From: Ooceraea biroi
Taxonomy: Eukaryota; Arthropoda; Insecta; Hymenoptera; Formicidae
DNA length: 64,000 nucleotides
Assembly: GCF_003672135.1 (NCBI RefSeq)
Contig: NC_039514.1
Location: 9,661,787 to 9,725,786, forward strand
Reading direction: 5' to 3'
The notes beneath the pieces were generated by a model. That model had not been told where the DNA came from. It did not search any database and worked only from the letters and a program-made list of their open reading frames with translations. Positions 56,177-64,000 of this stretch are shown one piece after another. Each line of letters opens with the position of its first letter. Positions within the stretch are counted from its first letter, which is position 1. Both the position numbers and the translations under genes were made by a program.

Positions 56177-59100
56177 TGTTCAAGATATACCATGTCATAA
56201 AAATTTCGGGAGATTAATAAGAGGTACGTATATATTTTCGAAACTGTGAGGGGCACATGGTCAGGAGAGTAATCACTGGAAATAAGATTGACGCGATCTT
56301 ATCATCGCGATCTTTGATAGTTGCGTTGCTTGTTGATAGCGCAACAGATCGATGATTAGCGCGAGGGGTAATTACATCACAGAAGGGTGGATCTTGATTC
56401 AGGCTCGCTCTCTCGCATGGAGCAAGGCAGCAGGTTGCCCTTCTAAGGGCAAGATATTTATTTTGCGCACTCATGCCGGAGTGCAAGTGCACGATTGTAT
56501 AATATACTGAACGCACGTTCATTTTGACTTGCTCGTTTGACTTGCATGGTTACGTCACGTTCTTCCGAAATAGACTCAGGATATTCCTCAGGATTAAGCG
56601 GAGAGGAATCAGCATGCCAACACGCCAGCCTCGTAGCGAGATGCATCATGTCACTTTTCGGCGTTTCCGTTTTAGTTTTACGAGCGTCCTCGGCACCACG
56701 ACGAGTTACACGTGCACGTTGTTGCGACCGGTACCAGGCAATTACCACTTACGATTCGAACGCATATATTCGTCAGGACGGAGCACGTTCGAACGTAAAA
56801 GTAGACTGCATGAGGCAAAGAAGGAAAAAATCAGAGAAAAAGTAGAGATACGCAGTGTCGCAAGATCAAACGAGGCCAGTGAATAAACAGCCAATAACGT
56901 TGACTGAATGAAAACTTTGAGCACGCATTTTCTGTTTCTCTTACGTTTTTGCTTTATGGTTGCATTTTCAGTACCGTACGTGTATGTTTATTAGTTGCTT
57001 TATACTTATTTCAAGTCCCGAAGGACGAGCGTTCCTGCTTTCGCTAGATCTAAAGAATGATTGCGGATTTGGGGGGTGCTGAGGGTTGAAATGGGTTTCC
57101 CACGTCGATAATCTGGCGCGAGATATTTCCTTGCGCTCTTCAGATACGGATATTCCATGCTTGTAACGTATTGTAACGATTAATATGAATTAATGTAACA
57201 ATGAAAATAAATTAATTGCCATTGCCATTACTACCGAATGGCAAAATAAATGGCGCATATTACGAACACTGTCCAGTTCATCAAAATGATTTTGTTATCT
57301 ACTTTTTGAGCCCTCGAGGCGTTGTGCTGTCGCAACCACTAATTGCTGCTTATCGTCGCAGCGTATTACGTGCGCGCGCCTGTTTCGCGCCGAAATGTTT
57401 CAGTACGGACACCGCCTTAATTCGCTGTTGCGAAGTGTGACACGGACCGAGAGGGACGGGGGAGAGATCGGACGCCTTCGTATATTATGCAAACGAGGGA
57501 TGCGAAGTTCCGGACGAAACCCTCAAGTTCCTCCTCTTCTTTCTCGCTCTCTCTCGCTCCCGCTTTCTTCTTTCTCGCATCGCTTCTCATTTTCTTTTTC
57601 ATCTCTTTTTTTTCTGTCTTCTTTCAGTCTGTCGTTCAACCTTACCTCCCTTCGTTTTCGCAGCTCGGGGGAGGGAGAGGGGCAGATCATCGAGATGCAG
57701 GCAGGTAGCGACGCCTGCGAATTATGGCACTCGCGCGGTCCTTCGCGCGACGTTTCGCAAATTTGCCGTTCTCTCGCGAAAATTCGGTGGGTGACGATGA
57801 TGGAGAAGGAGGAGGAGCAAAAGGCAAAGGAGGACGCGGAGGCGGCAGGATCGTCCTGTATTCGAGTCACACGCGCCTCGTTGTGTACATGGGTTTACAC
57901 AACCGACCCGTCTTCGTCGTTGTCCTCCCGCTCGCCTTGTTCTCTCCCACGCTCGCAGTTTCTCTCCCTTCTCTGCCTCTCTCTCTCTTTCTCTCTCTGT
58001 TCTCCCAAACATATACGAAGATTTCTGATTGCGAGAGAGTCTCGCCCCATCACCCCTACGCCCGTACACAGCATCTGCCAGATCCAAGCGAACAGTCAGC
58101 CGGCAGGAATCATCGCGCGTTCGAAATAATCCTGACGAATAAGTACGTAGCTCGCTAACATCGTCTTGATTCTTATTCCTTGCAAAAGTATGCAGTCATC
58201 GCGAAAATCACGAGGACGATTAACATTCGTCGGAAGAGCGTACTTTTCCATCGCATTTTCTTTACCGCGCGTTACCAGAAGCGAACATAGCGAGCGGCAG
58301 CATGCTAAGGAGCGAAACATCCCGTGAACTCACGGCAGGAAGGAGCGAGAGTCTGTGGTTTTCGATCCTTTCGGGTGACGCTGCACGGTCGACGGAAATA
58401 GATGGTTGCATCATGCAAACGTCGGTAGCCTCGAAATAGCAGCGGAATATTTAATATCGATCCATTTTCGCGCGCAGGACCGTTTTGGAAAACCAGGCAG
58501 CTTCCAGCGTCGCCGTTCCAGCTGGCCGTTTTGCATGTCGCGCATCTTGATCGGGCCGCGAATGTGGCTGTGACTGCGCGATATAAACAGGATTACATGA
58601 CGATTACGTGACGATTCACCATCTCGGGTCCGCGATAAGTATCGATCCCTCGGCGAGAACGTTCGCCACCGCTCGCGTCGATACGCGGCCGTACACGGCG
58701 CTCGTGAGTAACGGCGACTCGTGGGAAGCTTTGGCATTTCCGGATGTAGGTTGATATAATAGGTGAGCCAGCTGGCGGGGGAGGGAGAGGCGGACACAGA
58801 AAGAGAGAGAGAGGAAGGGAGAGCGGGTGTCAATTACGTGCGGTGACACGTATTACGTATTACGTGTCGATTGTACCGGGTGTGCCTAACGTAGTCAGCC
58901 GACCCCGACAAATTGATGATCTTAACTCGCGTGGATTTTGACCTCGCGAGTTTCTGCTCGCAACTCCACGATTCTGGCTTCACGCAGCGTGATGGACGAT
59001 CAGCTGATTTCCTTCCTTCACTTATTTTTCCTGTTTCCCCGATACTTTTCATTTCTAATAAAGTAGGTTTTTTATTTATTATCTTCAACGCTCGTTGGAG

Positions 59101-60232
59101 CAGCTGAAAAGAGGAAGAAAGAGAGAGGGTGACTTGTTATTACTTGTTATTATCGTTGTTTCGTGGCTAGCATAATTTTTGCACGCAACACCGCGGAGGG
59201 AAACGCTCGCGACCGCATTCCGCATCGCCGCGACGATAATCGTAGTCGGTGTAATTAACCGCGGCGCTTTTAAACGCCGGTGAATGTCGAGCGATTGTAT
59301 TATCGGCGCGGACGATCGTCGCGGATCGCGGACACGCGAGGTTCACGTACGTATGTTACGCGCCGCGCCAACTGCGACCCACCTGTGAAGGGTGGTCATA
59401 CCGGCAGATTACTGTGATTCCGTTAAACAGACTTGAGGGATTCTTTCTTCTGTCTTAGAATTTTGTAATATAAGTTTAGATGTGGAATCTCGAAAAAGGA
59501 GAATTGGACGATTTTTCGCGGTGGAAGATGCGGCCGATTGTTCGCGGGGGTGGCTCGCGCGACCGCGTACCTGCAAATACCCCTGAGAGCGGTATTCGTT
59601 CGACCGAGCGGGGCAAAATAGGGGGTGTCGTAGGATCGAGGACGGGAGAAGAGGTGGATCAAGAAGCATGAATGAAGCGGAATGCGTGCTGGCTATCGCA
59701 CGGCCTATGTCGGCCTTTCGTGACCTCCGCGGCGACGGTTCTCAACTTGCGCGCGCGTACCTCCACGCGTCACCCTTTTACAAGAATCGTGAGTTAATAA
59801 CGGATTAACAAAGAGTGTTACAATTACAACCGATACTGACTTGCCGGCACGTCGGCGACGGTTCCGCGTCTAAAAATAAGAGCTCGCGTAGATGCCTTCC
59901 CGTAAAGGCAACCTATTTTCAGCTTATTGCTTCCCCCGTCGTACGTGTCGTAATGTTGCGTGCTTATTTTCTCCCCTCGCAGCGAAGGCGGACGATGAGA
60001 AATGGAATTGACGTCGCTCGCCAACTTGTTAACGCGCGCCGCGACGCCGCGCGCGCGCTCGTCGCCGTCGAATCGATCCCGGTGGCGTTCACTTTACCGT
60101 GCCCGTATTTCGACCGCGTGGTGAAATCCGACGGGGTTCAATCGACCGAAAATTGCGGGCCCTGAGTCTGAAACAACAAAGACGAAAAAACGAGAGACCG
60201 GACACTGTCAGTCCGCGACGCTGTGCGAGGCT
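56177..60232. other. Non-coding, probable intron
   Basis: 56214-56890 has overlapping open frames on both strands of up to 120 codons. One + frame contains SEIDSGYSSGLSGEE but I recognise no domain, and a decayed mobile element is possible. 57530-57660 is a strong polypyrimidine tract ending in TTCGCAG at 57660, which would be an excellent splice acceptor. The rest has no assignable feature. Confidence 0.4.
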
Positions 60233-60236
60233 TTAA

Positions 60237-60953
60237 GGGGGGAGCCTGCTTTAGAACGTTGAAAATAAGGTATAATTTTACGAATTTTTTTGGAGAAACT
60301 ATACAGCGGATCATTATAAAACTGATGCATTTATTAGTACATGTTTAAAGATAAAAAAATTATTTTTTGATTTGAATATATCGCCCGTAGAGGTCGTCCT
60401 GGAGGCATCTTAGTGCAGCCGGCATTGTAAATTCGTGAGCATTCTCCTGCCTCCAAATTTCATCCAAACTGAAAAATTGAAATATTTTCTCGTTATTTAT
60501 GAATTCCCATCGTCGATGAACCTTTCATATTCATAAAAACATTAAGTTAAACAATTATTTTTGCATGAAAAAGTTCAAAACCTTTGCCTAAAAATCGTAC
60601 TTTTGTGTTCTAAGCTCCACCATTTTGGCACTTTTCAACTTTTTTCTTCTCTCTTTGGTTCATCGACGATGGGAACTCATAAATAACGAGAAGATATTTC
60701 AATTTTTCAGTTTAGACGAAATTCGGAGGCAGGAGAATGCTCACCAATTTGCAATGCCGGCGACGCGGCTGCACTAAGATTTCTCCAGGACGACCTCTAC
60801 AAGCGATATATTCAAATCAAAAAATAATTTTTTTTATCTTTAAACATGTACTAATAAATGCATCAAAGTTTTATAATGATCCGCTGTATAGTTTCTCCAA
60901 AAACAATTCGTAAAATATACCTTATTTTCAGCGTTCTAAAGCAGGCTCCCCCC
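60237..60953. mobile_element. 717-bp long-inverted-repeat element flanked by TTAA
   Basis: The ends GGGGGGAGCCTGCTTTAGAA and the exact inverse lie between two TTAA tetramers (60233-60236 and 60954-60957). The arms run about 320 bp each with scattered mismatches and small gaps, including the AGAGGTCGTCCTGGAG and GGCAGGAGAATGCTCA segments. Only about 80 bp in the centre are unpaired. TTAA is the piggyBac target, although the GGGGGG terminus is not the classical CCC(T/C) start, so the class stays open. There is no coding capacity. Confidence 0.85.
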
Positions 60954-60957
60954 TTAA

Positions 60958-63900
60958 GCACACAACCGCCCCCGTTAATTCGTCATCGGAATTGAGCGGG
61001 TCCGATACGCGCACGCTCGTTCTATTTCCAGCATCGGAAACCCTCGATTCCTCGTGAACGAGAAAAAGAGAAATTTACAGAGAGGAAAGCGACGTATACG
61101 CGCGATCCGTGGCGTACTCGCGCGAAACACTTCTGTCCGGCACGCCCGCATCGACCGAGAGAATGATCCTGTCGCCTCCTCGCGCACCCCCGTGTCGATA
61201 CGCGGCTGAATGTTTCACGATCGAGCCGCCGGGATGTACAGTATCTTTGAAATTTTCTCGGAAGATATTCTTTTCGGAGCTTTACCAGCTCGGCGAAATC
61301 GTTTCCTGATCGTCAAAAGCTCTTCCTTTCGCTCGATCAATCGTGAGTAGGAAACACGCAGCGAGAACGCGCGCGGAAACGCACCGCCCAGCACGGACAG
61401 TGGAGGGTAACGCGGATCCGCGGAGCATAAATATGAGACGACGAGGGTCACCGGCACCAGGATGACGGCAGTCATCGCTGGTGCGCGTGCACGCGAGCCG
61501 CGCACGTGTTCCGGGGCGGATCGCGGTGGAGAACCGCTGTGCCCGGGCGCGTGTTAATGAATATTTTTTTCATTCAACCGCGCCCTGGCCTACATTTCAA
61601 ACGGAGCCGAGCGGCGGCGAGCAGTTGGGGACGGGAGTCAGCTCCGCTTTCCGATACGCAGTGGCTCGTAAAAAAAATGAGGGGAGGGAGGGCAGGAGAC
61701 GGTAGGGGGAGAGAGAGAGAGAGAAGCGACGGGGGTGGATAAGGGGTGAGTATGGCACGAGGTGGGCAAGCGGGGGACATTCTGGAGGGAGGAGGAACGG
61801 GTCAAAGGGGATAGACAGCCCGCAAATTTGACCCGACCTAGTCGTGATTTTCTCGTTACCCCTTGCCTCCTTCCTCCTCGGTTGTACGCTTCGTTTCCGC
61901 ATCTCTTTCTTTCTTTCTCTTGTTCTTCCTGCTGCTCCTCTTTCTCCCTTCGCCCAGCTGCTCCTCTCGTCGTTTTCTCCATCGTTCTCTCGTTTCTTCC
62001 GTTTGTGCGCGCGTGTGTCTCTCGCGCGTCTCGTCTTTCGACATAACGCGCGTAACGTTCGCGCGGATCGTTATCTGCAAAATAATAAAATTGTGCAGTT
62101 TATTCTACGCCGATGATAACAACGGTTTCCTCGTTTAATTAGACGAGAGATGCGGCGCTTCAGCGAGAATTCGAGCTCTTCGCGTTTCAGGTAGATGATA
62201 GAACCCTGTCGCGCTTGTGTTTCCGGATGTGGACCTGCGTAAAAATATATATATATATATATATTTATTCAGTTATAATTCCGCGAGGAGAGCGTCCGCA
62301 TAGAGTGCAGCCAGCACTTCGCTCGCCCATGTCCATCCGCCGATGCTTACTCATTCATTCGTTTGTACACACTCGTCCATTCATCCGTTGTCTCAGTCGC
62401 ATGCTCAGTCCATCACGCATTCACGCGTGCGAGCCAGTCATGCTCGCATTCTCCCCTCGTCATTTCATTAACGAAAACGCACCATCACTTCTCCGTAACA
62501 TGTAATGTCACGATATGCAACGTGATATTTAAAACAAATATTTCTCCCTTTATTTTTCAGTGAAGCAAACTGCGCGTTGAAATTAATGTCGCCTCTTCGT
62601 AGCTCCATGAAAGTATCGTCAGCCTTATCGTGCATCGAAAGTCTTGCGATGTTCGGATGGCACCGAGCGGATTCATAATGCACTCGCGAATTCGGGCAGT
62701 ATTCGGCCGAATTCTTTTTCGCATGTGTGTGAATATCTCGAGCCATTCCTCATTTTGACCAGTCAGCTGATTCCCGAGAACGAACGAGTTACGACTCGCG
62801 ACGATATATCGGTCGATCGGATGCATTCGCGCGAGTGCATGCGAGAGCGGCAATTAACGAGGACCCTCCTTTCTTTTCATCGACTCCGCACAATTTATAT
62901 GCAAAAACAATTAAATTGCCGCCGTAGTACGTTTCGTGCTCTCTTTGTGCTTCTCGAGGAGTCTTTCGAGGAGGCATTCAAGATACGAGCGGGCGGAACT
63001 CCACTATTTACTATCAAACTTTGCGAAAGGGAGAACTCCGCGTGCGCTGTCGATGCATTAACAAATTACGAGCAGCAGAAAAGAATTTCCCAGCGAAAAT
63101 CATCCAGCGACGAGACTGTTAATTGTCGATGCTTCCGCATTCGCGCTTTCGTCCTCATCCTCCCCTCGCCGCAAGAGCGTTCGTCCTCGTTATGAAGAGC
63201 GCCCTTAGCGGCACCTTAAAGAGCCCTCGGCTTGAACGGCCAACGAAAATGCTTAAGAGAGTCCGCTGGAACGCGCAAGGTGTTTTGAGAGAAAAAAGGA
63301 TTGAGTATTTAGATGCCATTTTCGTGAAATTTTTATAAATGATCGTTACAGAACTTGATGATTCGAGCTCATAACAATTCCGAGAACAGATCGATTAGTG
63401 CTTTGTCCTCACTTGTCTTCTATGAGAACAATTTGTCTCTACGAGAAAAAGCTATGAGCTTGTAAGCAAACTCCGCGCGATTCTTAACACGCGTGCTTTC
63501 TCGAAACGCATTGCAATTTCACCCTCGCAATTGTCGTCTTTGTCGGTTAAACTACTTTTACACAGAAGCAGCCGTCCTTTTCCGCATACGCGCGGCAATC
63601 ATCGCGAGCAACCCCCCTTTGATCGTTGCCAACCTCCACCTTGCCTTGCTCGCGCGAAAGGGTACATATTCTCGCAGAATGGTGTGCCAATCGAGAATTC
63701 CGAGCATCGATCGGCGCTGCGTAAAGTTCTCTTCCACGGAAGTGGAGCCAACGGAAACGCTGCACAAATGCGTCGAAACGACGATAAACGAAAACCACAC
63801 GGACACTGCCCAGCGTGGGATTAACTTTTTCGGCACGGCAGCTTTAGTCGAACAGCGATTATTGAGTGCGGAAAATGCAGGTCGTTTGCTTCACGCATGG

Positions 63901-64000
63901 TTTTTATTTACTCCAGTGTTTTAATTAATTATATTAAAGATACCATTTTTCAAGCATGAAACAAAATTGAATTTTCGCACAAAATCGATATTTATTTGAA
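60958..64000. other. Non-coding to the window end
   Basis: GC-rich then mixed sequence with (GA)n near 61711-61724, pyrimidine tracts at 61855-62010 and a (TA)n run at 62245-62264. Open frames of up to 183 codons overlap on both strands and look incidental. No exon with paired splice sites and a recognisable product was found. Confidence 0.4.

Noticed and set aside
62644..63195. 183-codon plus-strand frame near the window end
   Set aside because: No conserved motif or initiation context, and the opposite strand is also partly open; I see no basis for calling a gene.
1..64000. tRNA, rRNA, CRISPR arrays, bacterial-type operons or ribosome-binding sites
   Set aside because: No cloverleaf with B-box-like GGTTCGA in context, no rRNA motifs, and no direct-repeat/spacer arrays; the genome is eukaryotic.

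Overview
This is an insect nuclear genome window, most likely hymenopteran and plausibly an ant. That assignment rests on spliced genes with short phase-consistent introns, CpG-rich sequence that is not CpG-depleted, an intact mariner transposon, and several families of terminal-inverted-repeat (TIR) elements with TA target sites. It is inference from composition and gene content only.

Layout: (1) 1-6194 has no recognisable gene but holds a clean 204-bp hAT-type MITE. (2) 6195-11593 carries two secreted-protein genes on +: a PI-PLC X-domain protein (6 exons, 415 aa, with a 422-bp TIR element in intron 3) and a clip-domain serine protease homolog whose catalytic His and Asp are replaced. (3) 11701-18201 is a compact housekeeping cluster: LIN52 (DREAM/MuvB subunit) and PET117 (cytochrome oxidase assembly) in tandem on -, then TRPT1 (tRNA 2'-phosphotransferase) and TUT1 (RRM + nucleotidyltransferase, U6 TUTase/Star-PAP type) in tandem on +. 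The tandem pairs are separated by only 152 and 104 bp, so shared or dicistronic transcripts are possible. Intron 1 of LIN52 contains a nested palindromic transposon. (4) 18202-20554 holds a 425-bp TIR element and, immediately beside it, a 108-bp decayed duplicate of part of the TUT1 last exon. (5) 20555-25093 is a six-exon gene for a 940-aa RS-, Pro- and RGG-rich nuclear protein that I do not recognise. (6) 25094-45124 has a 753-bp TIR element, a 3-kb CpG-rich island (28.0-31.0 kb) ending in a good splice donor, a mariner relic, an 837-bp TIR element containing a foldback, and a short first coding exon at 44974-45124 starting a gene whose other exons I could not place. The CpG island and this exon may be the 5' end of one very long + strand gene. 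(7) 45125-64000 is mostly non-coding, probably intronic, with long pyrimidine-rich tracts. It contains a second, almost identical copy of the 425-bp TIR element (54022-54445), a complete mariner with an intact 339-aa DD34D transposase (54889-56174), and a 717-bp near-total inverted repeat flanked by TTAA (60237-60953).

The single-copy genes are conventional. The interest lies in the compact RNA-processing/mitochondrial cluster, the probable pseudoprotease, the unassigned RS protein, and the mobile-element landscape, including an element that may still be mobile. I did not find a convincing new multi-gene system.
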